A DNA stretch of 64,000 nucleotides, taken from positions 1 to 64,000 of the forward strand of contig JAUXMV010000108.1 of assembly GCA_030683155.1 (NCBI GenBank), written 5' to 3'. The position numbers and the translations under genes are program-made. Below are positions 9,233-16,700 of this stretch, piece by piece. The notes below the pieces were generated by a model. It ran no database searches, was not told where the DNA came from, and saw only the letters and a program-made list of their open reading frames with translations. The stretch is from Bacteroidales bacterium. GTDB lineage: Bacteria > Bacteroidota > Bacteroidia > Bacteroidales > F082. The first letter of the stretch is position 1. Each line of letters starts with the position of its first letter.

Positions 9233-9964
9233 TTAACTCATTAAAATAGGTTTAAGAATATCGTGGCTGCCTTCGGCAAATAATTTTATGCGGTTAGGCA
9301 CCTCGCTATCGGGATCGGCTTTCCAGGTTTTTAAACCCATATAGAGTTTGGTGGCATCAGCTTCGGAACAAACGATCTCTGCGACGGTTTGGCCTTTAAC
9401 AGCCCAGTGCAGCTTGTTTTGCACTGCAGCAAAAAAGTTTCTGGTTTGTTCGCTGTGCTTGTCATAATCGGTGCTTAGGGCATACAAATCCGTGATTTTC
9501 TGATAAAACCTGCGTTCGCTTACACGGATTTCTCTGATGCGCTCAAGCAATTCATCAAAATAATCCTGTCCGAAGTTTTTGCCTTGTTTTAAGCGATCAT
9601 CATCGATGATAAAACCTTTGATAATAAATTCATTGAGGGTTTGCGTAGCCCATTTACGAAAGTCAGTGGCCTGAACCGAGTTTACGCGATAGCCAACGGC
9701 CAGAATTGCTTCGAGACGATAAAAGTTGGTGGTATAATTTTTGCCATCTGCAGCAGTATGTGCAATTTTTGCACATACTGAATGCTCGTCTAACTCATTG
9801 GTTGCGAATATGTTTTTCAGGTGTTTAGTAATAACAGACCGTTCTGCACTAAACAATTCAGCTGTAGCTTTTTGTGTAAGCCAGAAAGTGCCCTCGCGAA
9901 AAAAAACTGAAACATTTGCTTTTTTATCCTGTGTGCGGAACAACAATAAGTCTCGTGCTTTCAT
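9233..9964 (-). CDS. RhuM-family protein, C-terminally shortened (243 aa)
   Basis: The first 200 residues follow the RhuM pattern (TFWLTQKATAELFSAERSVI, AVGYRVNSVQATDFRKWATQTLNEFIIKGF). After MGLKTWK the sequence changes to an unrelated-looking tail (PDSEVPNRIKLFAEGSHDILKP), where the other two full copies run on for about 100 more residues (RKQDIYISKNYLTADE in the neighbour). The loss is probably a deletion that fused the gene to the spacer before the next RhuM gene. It may still fold as the N-terminal DNA-binding part. It is the parent of the fragment at 7667-7972. Confidence 0.75.
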   Translation of the reverse strand: MKARDLLLFRTQDKKANVSVFFREGTFWLTQKATAELFSAERSVITKHLKNIFATNELDEHSVCAKIAHTAADGKNYTTNFYRLEAILAVGYRVNSVQATDFRKWATQTLNEFIIKGFIIDDDRLKQGKNFGQDYFDELLERIREIRVSERRFYQKITDLYALSTDYDKHSEQTRNFFAAVQNKLHWAVKGQTVAEIVCSEADATKLYMGLKTWKADPDSEVPNRIKLFAEGSHDILKPILMS

Positions 9965-10010
9965 TTTGTTTCATTTTAAATCATTCGCTTTGTTGATAAC
10001 CTCAAAAAGT
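9661..10010. repeat. Copy 2 of the 350-bp direct duplication
   Basis: This is the partner of 7669-8018, covering the 5' part and upstream flank of the RhuM gene at 9233-9964. The intact gene context here suggests this is the source copy. Confidence 0.9.
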
Positions 10011-10127
10011 TTTTCGTGTGCGTTGGCTTTGCAACCGCTGCCGACAATGCTTTGGTTTGAGCTTGGGCTTGTGTTGCTAGACAATTCTGAAGGATTGGCA
10101 TCAGTTGTGTGTGGCTGCTATTTTGGC

Positions 10128-13100
10128 TCATTGGTTCTGATTTTTTTTAAAGTTTTCTGCTTGTTCAAAAATCTCAACATATACTTCGTCTCTCTCAACT
10201 GGTGGATAATCAAACTCGTCTAGCAAGAGTATGAGTCCAACTTTTAAAGCCGATTTTATATCCTCTCGCTTGTTCCAGTCAGGGAATTTGGCTTGGCCAT
10301 CAACCAAGTCTTTCACGGCCTTTGCCAGTTCAATCATTATGTCATCGGGATATTTGAAGTCATACTTTACACACAACTCCTTTAGAATATCGTAAAATGC
10401 TTTTTCTTCAAAGTTAATTCCTAATTCATCACCAGCCGAAAATTCTTTGTGTACTTCCCAAATCAGGTCGGTCAAAGCATTGGCCATTTCCTCATACACT
10501 TCACTTCTCAAAATGTCGTTTTCGTCACGTTGGTTATAGCGTTCAACCAATGCTTGCATCTTTTTGGTAAAATCAATGCCTTTCATCCGGTTAACTTTTC
10601 TGAATTCGCCAATCACTTTTGCCAGGAGTTGTTGAAGCAATTTGATTTTGGTATTCGGCAATTTGATTTTATCGATTTTCGCCAAATAATCTTCATCAAA
10701 AATATCCTGTTCGGTTTCATTTTCGTCACCGAGTTTGAAAATCTCCTCCACTCCCTCACTTTGCAAAGCATCTTTTATCATTTCACGAACTTTAGCATTC
10801 ATCTGTGCTGTGTCGGGTGCATTGCCTTTTGTAAGTTTGAAAACGATTGAACGCACAGCCAAATAGAAATGCGTGTAATCTCTTTCGGTTTGTGTTAATT
10901 GTTCACTACCAGCACAAATATCATAAGCGGCTTTTAGTCGTTTTACCAAACCCATAAAACGGGTTTCAAATTCTTTGGTTTTTTGAACAAACTCAGCAGC
11001 AAGATTCAAAGTATTTAACTGCTGAATGGTTGTGCCTTTGAAATATTTTGAGTTATCGAAAGTATGAAAAAGTTTTGCCAACAGGTCTAAATGATTTCTT
11101 ACAATGATGATGGATTCGGCAATGTCTTCAAAATTGTCTTTGTCGCCTTCGCTGTATTGCTTCAGCGCCAGATTCATTTGGTTTTTGATGCCAATATAAT
11201 CCACAACCAAGCCTTTGTTCTTACCCTCAAACTTACGGTTTACGCGTGAAATTGTCTGAATTAAGTTATGGCGTTGAATTGGTTTATCAATGTAAATGCT
11301 ATCTAAGGAAGGAATGTCAAAACCTGTGAGCCACATATCTACCACAATTGCAATTTTGAAATTCGATTTTTCATTTTTGAATTGACGGTCAAGTTCTTTG
11401 CGTTGCTCTTTCGCCCCTAACAAATCATACATTTCTATCGGGTCGTCTTGTCCTCTGGTGGCAATGAGTTTGATTTGGGTGGGGTGAAGCTTCTGGGTGG
11501 AATGTAGCTCCAGCTGCATTCCTCTATATAAGTAAGCAATATGTTCCTTTGGCAAATTAGCTTTTACAGGATTATTCAAAATATACCTTACTGCATTATT
11601 AAAATGCTCCTCATCTCTTATAAATCTATCCCAATATTCAGGCATCCAAAACTGCTTTGCATCCTTGTCAATTCCAAGATTAAACTTTTTGTTGTTTTGT
11701 AATGCCCATTTTCCGGTGAATGATTTCCAAGATTGTACAATTCGGACTAAATCTCCGGTAGTCTTGATTAAAACGTGAACATGGTTTGGCATTATTGACC
11801 AAGCCAACAAATCATACATATCACCTTTGTGATGTAGTAATGCCTCCTGCACTACTTGAGCCATTTCTCTATTTGCTAATGCACAACAGCCTAAGCCTTT
11901 GTCAAGCCAATATTCATACTTTTTTCTTTTTTCAATATCTCGTTTTTCTTCGGAAAGATGTTTAATTTCACTTTCTATTTCTTTCAAAATACTCTGTGGT
12001 AGGCTGTCAGCAATACGAAAAGTAATGGATTGTATAAGTCCTTCTTTATTGCGATGTGGAAGATTTCCTCTGTGCCATTCTTCGGGGTAGCCGAAGTTTT
12101 TGGTGAAATACTGAGCGTAGTTGGTTGTTTCTATTTGCTCGAAGCAGGAGCTTCGAGCCCCTAGATAAGCAATGATGTTTTTATACAACTCATAAGCTAT
12201 TTCACGAGTGCTGCACACAAACATTGCTTTACCTTTTACGGTTGAACCTTCTGAAACTCTTTTCTCATAATGGATTACAAAATCTTCTGCAACTGCTTTT
12301 AAACGGTCAGGGTCGCCAATGATGGCATACATCTGTGCCATTTCTTTTTTGCTCTGCTCAATCTGATTTTCATTGCTGCCAACATCAGCACACTTGGCAT
12401 AATAGTCTTCTATCTCCTTAAGTTTGGCATTATTCAACAACACTTTTGCGGCTCTGCCTTCATACACAATCCTCACAGTGATTTCATCTTTTACCGATTC
12501 CGTCATTGTGTAAGCATCAACCACTTTTCCAAACACATCAAGCGTTGCATCTATTGGTGTTCCCGTGAATCCGACAAAAGTGGCATTGGGTAATGAATCG
12601 TGCAAGTATTTAGCAAAACCATAAGTTTTGGTAACGCCTTTTTCGGTTACTTTCACTTTTTGGTCAAGGTTTACCTGACTCCTATGTGCTTCGTCTGAAA
12701 TACAAATGACATTGGTTCTGTCGGTAAGTAATTCTGTATCTTCTGTAAACTTGTGAATGGTGGTCAAAAACACACCGCCGCTTTGTCTGTCTTGCAGTAG
12801 CTCCCTCAGATTGGCCCGGCTTTCAACACTTACAACTGTATTGTCGCCAATAAAGTTTTTGGCATTGGTAAACTGTCCCGAAAGCTGGTCATCTAAATCT
12901 GTGCGGTCGGTTATCAACACAATGGTCGGACTTTCAAAGTACTCGCTTTTCATCAACAACCTTGTGAGGTAAAGCATAGTGTAGCTCTTTCCGCTGCCCG
13001 TTGCGCCAAAATATGTTCCGCCTTTCCCGTTTCCTGAAGGCTTTTGGGCTTTCTTTATATTATCGAACAAGGCTCTGGCAGCATAGTATTGCGGGTAGCG

Positions 13101-13949
13101 ACAAACAATTTTCTCATTTTTCTTTGATGAGTCAGGAATGTAAATGAAGTTTCTGATAATGTCTCTCAGTATTCTTTGATTAAACATCCCTTGTATCATC
13201 GAGAACATTGAATTAAAGCCATCAGCATCAAGTATTCGCCTGTCCGGCTCGGACCGCCAGGCATAGAAAAATTCGTAGTGTGCAAAAAACGAACCTGCCT
13301 TGTTGTTCACACCATCGCTGATGACGCAAAAGGCATTGTATTTAAATAGTTCCGGAATATCTCTGCGATAACGAACCGTTAATTGCTTGTAAGCATCGTA
13401 AATAGTGGCTTCTTCACGAATGGCACTTTTAAACTCGAACACCACCAACGGTAAACCATTGATATATACTATGCCGTCTGGAATACGTTTTTCTGTTCCG
13501 AAAATTTCCAACTGATTGACAAACTTGTAAATATTGGTATCAATTGAATATTCTTTATCTGGGTGGGCTGCAATTGAAAGCAGTTGATCTGCTTCAGGTT
13601 GACGGTGTTTGTTGAGCCCTGTGTAATTGATTAACTGAATGTAAATATCTTTCTGGCTGCGGTCTTCTCGTTTCAAAATAAAACCATCTGAAAGCATCTT
13701 TATAAATATTTTGTTGCTTTCATAAAGGTCAGAAGCAGGTAGCGATTTGAGCTGAAGAATGATAGATTTGGTTTCGTTTACAGTAATTCCCTGACTGGCG
13801 TATTGCGATAATAGAAAGTTCTGCAAATCTTCTTCTATCAATACTTCATCGGACTTGCGGGCAATGGTAATACCCAAGTGATGGGGAAACCCTTCCTGTT
13901 CCAGCAATTCGGTAAACGCTTTTTCTAATTTTTCTTCGGTGAATTTCAT
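10128..13949 (-). CDS. hsdR: HsdR, type I restriction subunit with an in-frame RAYT domain insertion
   Basis: HsdR is the translocase/nuclease of a type I restriction enzyme. Visible are the N-terminal nuclease (LVVFEFK near residue 170), Walker A GATGSGKS near 313, DEAH (ISDEAHRSQ) near 418, VGFTGTP near 462, and helicase domain 2 (VVDMWLTGFDIPSLD, QTISRVNRKFEGK). The product is 1273 residues against about 1,050 for relatives. The excess, residues about 600-818, is a complete REP-associated tyrosine transposase domain placed just after VCSTREIAYELYKNII of helicase domain 2. The frame stays open throughout. The linker normally seen at this place (about 35 residues) is not recognisable, so some HsdR sequence may have been lost. 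The start overlaps the RhuM stop (ATGA at 13946-13949). Whether the enzyme works is open. Confidence 0.9.
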   Translation of the reverse strand: MKFTEEKLEKAFTELLEQEGFPHHLGITIARKSDEVLIEEDLQNFLLSQYASQGITVNETKSIILQLKSLPASDLYESNKIFIKMLSDGFILKREDRSQKDIYIQLINYTGLNKHRQPEADQLLSIAAHPDKEYSIDTNIYKFVNQLEIFGTEKRIPDGIVYINGLPLVVFEFKSAIREEATIYDAYKQLTVRYRRDIPELFKYNAFCVISDGVNNKAGSFFAHYEFFYAWRSEPDRRILDADGFNSMFSMIQGMFNQRILRDIIRNFIYIPDSSKKNEKIVCRYPQYYAARALFDNIKKAQKPSGNGKGGTYFGATGSGKSYTMLYLTRLLMKSEYFESPTIVLITDRTDLDDQLSGQFTNAKNFIGDNTVVSVESRANLRELLQDRQSGGVFLTTIHKFTEDTELLTDRTNVICISDEAHRSQVNLDQKVKVTEKGVTKTYGFAKYLHDSLPNATFVGFTGTPIDATLDVFGKVVDAYTMTESVKDEITVRIVYEGRAAKVLLNNAKLKEIEDYYAKCADVGSNENQIEQSKKEMAQMYAIIGDPDRLKAVAEDFVIHYEKRVSEGSTVKGKAMFVCSTREIAYELYKNIIAYLGARSSCFEQIETTNYAQYFTKNFGYPEEWHRGNLPHRNKEGLIQSITFRIADSLPQSILKEIESEIKHLSEEKRDIEKRKKYEYWLDKGLGCCALANREMAQVVQEALLHHKGDMYDLLAWSIMPNHVHVLIKTTGDLVRIVQSWKSFTGKWALQNNKKFNLGIDKDAKQFWMPEYWDRFIRDEEHFNNAVRYILNNPVKANLPKEHIAYLYRGMQLELHSTQKLHPTQIKLIATRGQDDPIEMYDLLGAKEQRKELDRQFKNEKSNFKIAIVVDMWLTGFDIPSLDSIYIDKPIQRHNLIQTISRVNRKFEGKNKGLVVDYIGIKNQMNLALKQYSEGDKDNFEDIAESIIIVRNHLDLLAKLFHTFDNSKYFKGTTIQQLNTLNLAAEFVQKTKEFETRFMGLVKRLKAAYDICAGSEQLTQTERDYTHFYLAVRSIVFKLTKGNAPDTAQMNAKVREMIKDALQSEGVEEIFKLGDENETEQDIFDEDYLAKIDKIKLPNTKIKLLQQLLAKVIGEFRKVNRMKGIDFTKKMQALVERYNQRDENDILRSEVYEEMANALTDLIWEVHKEFSAGDELGINFEEKAFYDILKELCVKYDFKYPDDIMIELAKAVKDLVDGQAKFPDWNKREDIKSALKVGLILLLDEFDYPPVERDEVYVEIFEQAENFKKNQNQ
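11499..11522. repeat. REP-like hairpin at the 3' border of the RAYT insert
   Basis: The arms GGAATG/CATTCC and AGCT/AGCT pair around a CC loop, with one T-G position between them. It shares the core AGCTCC(A/T)GCT with the hairpin at the other border, in the opposite orientation, as in paired REPs. It is translated as part of hsdR. Confidence 0.7.
12137..12158. repeat. REP-like hairpin at the 5' border of the RAYT insert
   Basis: A perfect 9-base inverted repeat, GCTCGAAGC/GCTTCGAGC, encloses the 4-base loop AGGA. It encodes residues about 598-605 of the HsdR fusion and marks the point where the sequence leaves the HsdR pattern. Confidence 0.75.
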
Positions 13950-14956
13950 TTCTTAGGTTTCAGCTTTTTAATGTCTTCTTCCAACTCTTTAAGGCTTTGT
14001 TCATTTTCCAATGCTTTCTGAGCCAAGCGGTATTTTTCAAATTCTTCACCTGATTTTTTGAGTGCCATTTCGTGGCTGATTTTGCCTGCATGCTTGAGTA
14101 ACTCCCGGCCGTTCAATTGTAAAATGGCATCAAGCCGCTCAATCCAATCCCTCATGTACATGGGGGTGCGCTGTTGTGCCATAGTTTCTGCAAAGGCCAA
14201 ATACTGTTCCACCAATAGGCCGAGCAATTTTAATTCATCTTCGTTCAGGTAGTTCTTTGCAATGCTTATATCAGATTTTTTTATGGAAACTGCATTTCGC
14301 TTGTCGAATGACTGCATTCCCATTAGCGGCAAACTGGCATCTACTCTCCGAAAAACCAATTCTGCGGCAGTTTTTTGACTGATTGCCCAAAGCAGTTTGT
14401 TCTGTACAACCTTAAAAAATTCTATTGTTTTTTCGTCTTTGGGATCGTAATCTATACTGGTGGTGTAGATGTCTTTAATTTTCTGATAAAAAAAGCGTTC
14501 CGAAATTCGTATTTCCCGAATGCGTTCCTGCAACTCATTGAAATAATTCATGGAGTTGCCTGTCTTAAAACGGTCATCGTTCAAAGCAAAACCCTTGATA
14601 ATGTATTCTTTTAACCGCTGTGTAGCCCAAATTCTAAACTGTGTGCCTTGCGGTGATTTTACTCTGTAACCAACAGAAATAATTACATCAAGATTGTACC
14701 CGTTTACTTCTACATCTTGCGTTTTCCCTGCAATAGCACCATGTTGAGTGGTTGTCCGGAATTTCCGGACAACCACTTTTTCATCTAATTCGCCTTCTTT
14801 AAAGATATTACCAATATGCTCGGATATAGTACGCTTATCTTTACCAAACAATTGCCCCATTTGTGCCTGCGTAAGCCAAACGGTTTCTTCCTCCAACCGC
14901 ACATCTATTTTGATGTTGCCATCAGGGTTTTGATAGATGATTATTTCGCTGTTCAT
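13946..14956 (-). CDS. RhuM-family protein (336 aa)
   Basis: This full-length RhuM protein has an N-terminal winged-helix-like region (TVWLTQAQMGQLFGKDKRTISEHI), the core GYRVKSPQGTQFRIWATQRLKEYIIKGFALNDDRFK, and a charged helical C-terminus ending in LKPKK. Its stop overlaps the hsdR start (ATGA). Its own start overlaps the stop of the hsdR fragment upstream (ATGA at 14953-14956). It is therefore bracketed by two divergent copies of the hsdR 5' end. The function of the family is unknown; the tight coupling to hsdR suggests a role tied to the restriction system. Confidence 0.88.
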   Translation of the reverse strand: MNSEIIIYQNPDGNIKIDVRLEEETVWLTQAQMGQLFGKDKRTISEHIGNIFKEGELDEKVVVRKFRTTTQHGAIAGKTQDVEVNGYNLDVIISVGYRVKSPQGTQFRIWATQRLKEYIIKGFALNDDRFKTGNSMNYFNELQERIREIRISERFFYQKIKDIYTTSIDYDPKDEKTIEFFKVVQNKLLWAISQKTAAELVFRRVDASLPLMGMQSFDKRNAVSIKKSDISIAKNYLNEDELKLLGLLVEQYLAFAETMAQQRTPMYMRDWIERLDAILQLNGRELLKHAGKISHEMALKKSGEEFEKYRLAQKALENEQSLKELEEDIKKLKPKK

Positions 14957-15081
14957 TTTATGTTATTTTTAAATACTTCGTCTGGCTTACGAGTTATCGT
15001 AATGCCCAAATGGTGGGGAAAGCCTTCTTGCCCCAACAACTCGGTAACCGCCTTTTCTAATTTTTCTTCAGTGAATTTCAT
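14953..15081 (-). pseudogene. 5' remnant of a second, divergent hsdR allele (42 codons)
   Basis: The frame starts MKFTEEKLEKAVTELLGQEG and continues FPHHLGITITRKPDEVF before ending NNIK and stop. The intact hsdR begins MKFTEEKLEKAFTELLEQEG and FPHHLGITIARKSDEVL, so the two are clearly homologous. They differ at many third positions and several residues, too much for a fresh duplication. The ATG overlaps the RAYT stop and the stop overlaps the RhuM ATG. I read it as the leftover of an older hsdR displaced when the RhuM-hsdR block arrived by recombination. Confidence 0.8.
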
Positions 15082-16079
15082 TTTTCGTAAAATTTATCCT
15101 CTGCCCATTTTGCAGGATTGTTTATGATATATTCCGAAATTCGTTGGTATGAATGCTCGTTGCGGATAATGTGTTCATGGTAATTACGTTGCCATAATTT
15201 TCCCATCCTTTTATTCTTTGCTTTGTAAATATCCAGACATTCATTCGCCACCAACGACTTATACGCCCCAACAATGTCCCCAACTGTTTGGGCAACCCCG
15301 GTTTGGGCAACCCTCGCGGTTGCCCAATTATCTACTACCGGATTATCCCGTTGGGGCAACCCTCGCGGTTGCCCTGAATTGGTTTGTTGGAAATTTGATT
15401 CCCCGTCTCGCGGTTGCCCTGAACGCTGCTGCCCTAAATTGGTTTGTTCAAAAATCCTTTCCCCGTCATGCGCCTGCCCTGTATTCGTCTGTCCCGAATT
15501 CGGGACAACCGAATCCGTTTGAACGGATATATCGTTTGGTGCAGGGGTAAACCCTGCCCCTACGATTATATCCGTGGGGGTATTTTGGGCAATCCACACG
15601 TTTGCCCTATTATAAACTATCGAATTGGTTTGTTGGAAATTTGATTCCCCGTCATGCGCCTGCCCTGAATCCATTTCCCCTGAATTCATCTGCCCCGAAT
15701 TCGGGACAACCGAATTCGTTTGAACGGATATATCGTTTGGTGCAGGGGTAAACCCTGCACCTACGATTATATCCGTGGGGGTATTTTGGGCAACCGCGAG
15801 GGTTGCCCTGACCAACGCAATAATTCCGTGCATATGGTTGGGCATTATCTGAAACACATCTAATTGCATATTTGGAAATCGTTCGGATAATTTCATCCAT
15901 TCATTGTATGCAATTTGTCCAAATTCATTCAGCACCATTTCACCTTTTACAACCTGACCAAAACGGCTGGCCCTATCCTGACAGCATATCGTAATAAAAT
16001 ACAACCCGGCACGCGAATAATCATAACCTTTCAGGCGGATGGACCTGCGGTGGTGGATGTTTGGGTTGTATTGGTTCAT
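15078..16079 (-). CDS. REP-associated tyrosine transposase (RAYT) with REP-like repeats inside its frame
   Basis: The start at 16079 gives MNQYNPNIHHRRSIRLKGYD, the usual beginning of this family; the frame is open further upstream but would overlap the previous gene. The HUH motif is in QIMPNHMHGII (about residues 77-86). The partner tyrosine lies in the region RISEYIINNPAKW (about 312-323). Between them, residues about 88-260 consist of low-complexity repeats (IIVGAGFTPAPNDISVQT twice, NSGQ and QPRG runs) encoded by hairpins and duplicated DNA. Family members without this insert are about 150-200 residues long. RAYTs nick and mobilise REP palindromes. The stop overlaps the hsdR remnant start. 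Activity is uncertain because of the insert. Confidence 0.82.
   Translation of the reverse strand: MNQYNPNIHHRRSIRLKGYDYSRAGLYFITICCQDRASRFGQVVKGEMVLNEFGQIAYNEWMKLSERFPNMQLDVFQIMPNHMHGIIALVRATLAVAQNTPTDIIVGAGFTPAPNDISVQTNSVVPNSGQMNSGEMDSGQAHDGESNFQQTNSIVYNRANVWIAQNTPTDIIVGAGFTPAPNDISVQTDSVVPNSGQTNTGQAHDGERIFEQTNLGQQRSGQPRDGESNFQQTNSGQPRGLPQRDNPVVDNWATARVAQTGVAQTVGDIVGAYKSLVANECLDIYKAKNKRMGKLWQRNYHEHIIRNEHSYQRISEYIINNPAKWAEDKFYEK
15305..15374. repeat. Two REP-like hairpins inside the RAYT gene
   Basis: Identical stem-loops with arms GGGCAACC/GGTTGCCC and loop CTCGC lie at 15305-15325 and 15354-15374. Both are perfect 8-base stems and both are translated as part of the transposase. Confidence 0.85.
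15437..15810. repeat. Imperfect direct repeat of about 180 bp with several palindromes
   Basis: The segment 15437-15616 is repeated at 15623-15810. Each unit carries the palindrome CCCGAATTCGGG (15493-15504 and 15694-15705) and a GCAGGG/CCCTGC hairpin with loop GTAAA (15541-15557 and 15742-15758). A further partial unit starts at 15376. The array keeps the transposase frame open. Confidence 0.85.
15788..15808. repeat. REP-like hairpin in inverted orientation
   Basis: The arms are the same GGGCAACC/GGTTGCCC as in the two hairpins near 15305, but the loop is GCGAG, the reverse complement of CTCGC. The element is therefore inverted relative to those two, giving the opposed pairing typical of BIME structures. 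Confidence 0.85.
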
Positions 16080-16114
16080 TTTGGGTTTTATAAATTTTAT
16101 TCGATGAATTTCAT

Positions 16115-16672
16115 CTAAATATTGATTAGTATTATCCACTTTCCCCTGGTACTACCATCTCTTTTAATTGCACCTTTTTCTTTCAATGCCTTTATATGAT
16201 CGCCAACCGCAGATTCATTAATAGAAAGTTCTTTCGCAATAGCTTTATAAGACGCTTTATTATTCTCTTTGATAATAGTAAGAACGTCTTTTTGCCTATC
16301 TGTTAAAGAATCTATTACACCACCTATTACACCACCTATTACACTACCTATTACACCACCATCTTGACCACCTATTACACCACCATCATCATCACCTTGA
16401 GGAGCTTTATAAAGAACAACCATAAAACCACCATCTTTTTCCATAATATCAGGCTCAGGAAGTCCATGTTCTTTACATGAATTATATATCTTAAGCGTTC
16501 CTCGTCCCCATGCATCAATATATCCGGCCATGAAACAGGCTTTTGCTATTTTAGGATTACGTGGTCGGGAGTTGTGCTCGCCTTTTAATTCTACCAAAGT
16601 TGAACCACAAAAACCATTCAGGTAGTCATCGTGCCAGCTTTGCTTATATTCTATATTTTGTTGTTCGGGCAT
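16115..16672 (-). CDS. Internally deleted AlbA_2/HATPase-type transcriptional regulator (RecG-like)
   Basis: The ATG at 16672 gives MPEQQNIEYKQSWHDDYL, the typical beginning of AlbA_2 (Schlafen-like) regulators. It then jumps directly to LKGEHNSRPRNPKIAKACFM and AGYIDAWGRGTLKI, the C-terminal part of the ATP-binding domain. About 300 residues usually found between are missing, in frame. A Gly-Gly-Val-Ile repeat linker and a winged helix (TDRQKDVLTIIKENNKASYKAIAKEL) follow, both normal for the family. Intact relatives occur in type I restriction loci. The remaining 185-residue protein keeps a DNA-binding C-terminus but not a complete sensor domain, so it may be decaying or a reduced repressor. 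Confidence 0.7.
   Translation of the reverse strand: MPEQQNIEYKQSWHDDYLNGFCGSTLVELKGEHNSRPRNPKIAKACFMAGYIDAWGRGTLKIYNSCKEHGLPEPDIMEKDGGFMVVLYKAPQGDDDGGVIGGQDGGVIGSVIGGVIGGVIDSLTDRQKDVLTIIKENNKASYKAIAKELSINESAVGDHIKALKEKGAIKRDGSTRGKWIILINI
16311..16390. repeat. 12-bp tandem-type repeat encoding a GGVI linker
   Basis: Units of ACCTATTACACC, some interrupted or altered, recur five to six times. In the gene they encode repeats of Gly-Gly-Val-Ile joining the ATP-binding remnant to the winged helix. Such arrays can vary in length by slippage without changing the frame. Confidence 0.75.
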
Positions 16673-16700
16673 TTTTCTGATTTTACTTTTATAGATTACA

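Larger units (their letters stand above)
11499..12158 (-). mobile_element. RAYT (Y1/HUH transposase) unit inserted in frame in hsdR
   Basis: Within the hsdR frame lies a full RAYT module. It has the N-terminal signature WHRGNLPH, ITFRIADSLPQS, the HUH motif in MPNHVHVL (about residues 720-727), SWKSFTGKWA, and the catalytic-tyrosine region YILNNPVKANL (about 788). All expected catalytic residues are present. The module is bracketed by two hairpins that resemble REP palindromes (11499-11522 and 12137-12158). Together this looks like a complete REPtron that landed in frame. It has no separate stop before the hsdR C-terminal part. An internal translation start producing a free transposase is possible but not seen directly. 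Confidence 0.85.

Noticed and set aside
10128-13949. Reading this as two genes, hsdR and a separate transposase
   Set aside because: There is no stop or frameshift. The HsdR halves lie on both sides in the same frame, so a single fused gene is the simplest reading, though an internal start cannot be excluded.
15305-15810. Possible CRISPR array
   Set aside because: The repeated units are hairpins of varying type and spacing and stay in one coding frame. There are no equal spacers and no cas genes.
15218-15900. Several frames on both strands across the repeats in the RAYT gene
   Set aside because: The repeats keep most frames open. Only the frame with the HUH motif and the terminal tyrosine region has support.
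16311-16390. 12-bp repeat as a CRISPR or iteron array
   Set aside because: The units are tandem without spacers and encode the GGVI linker common in this regulator family.
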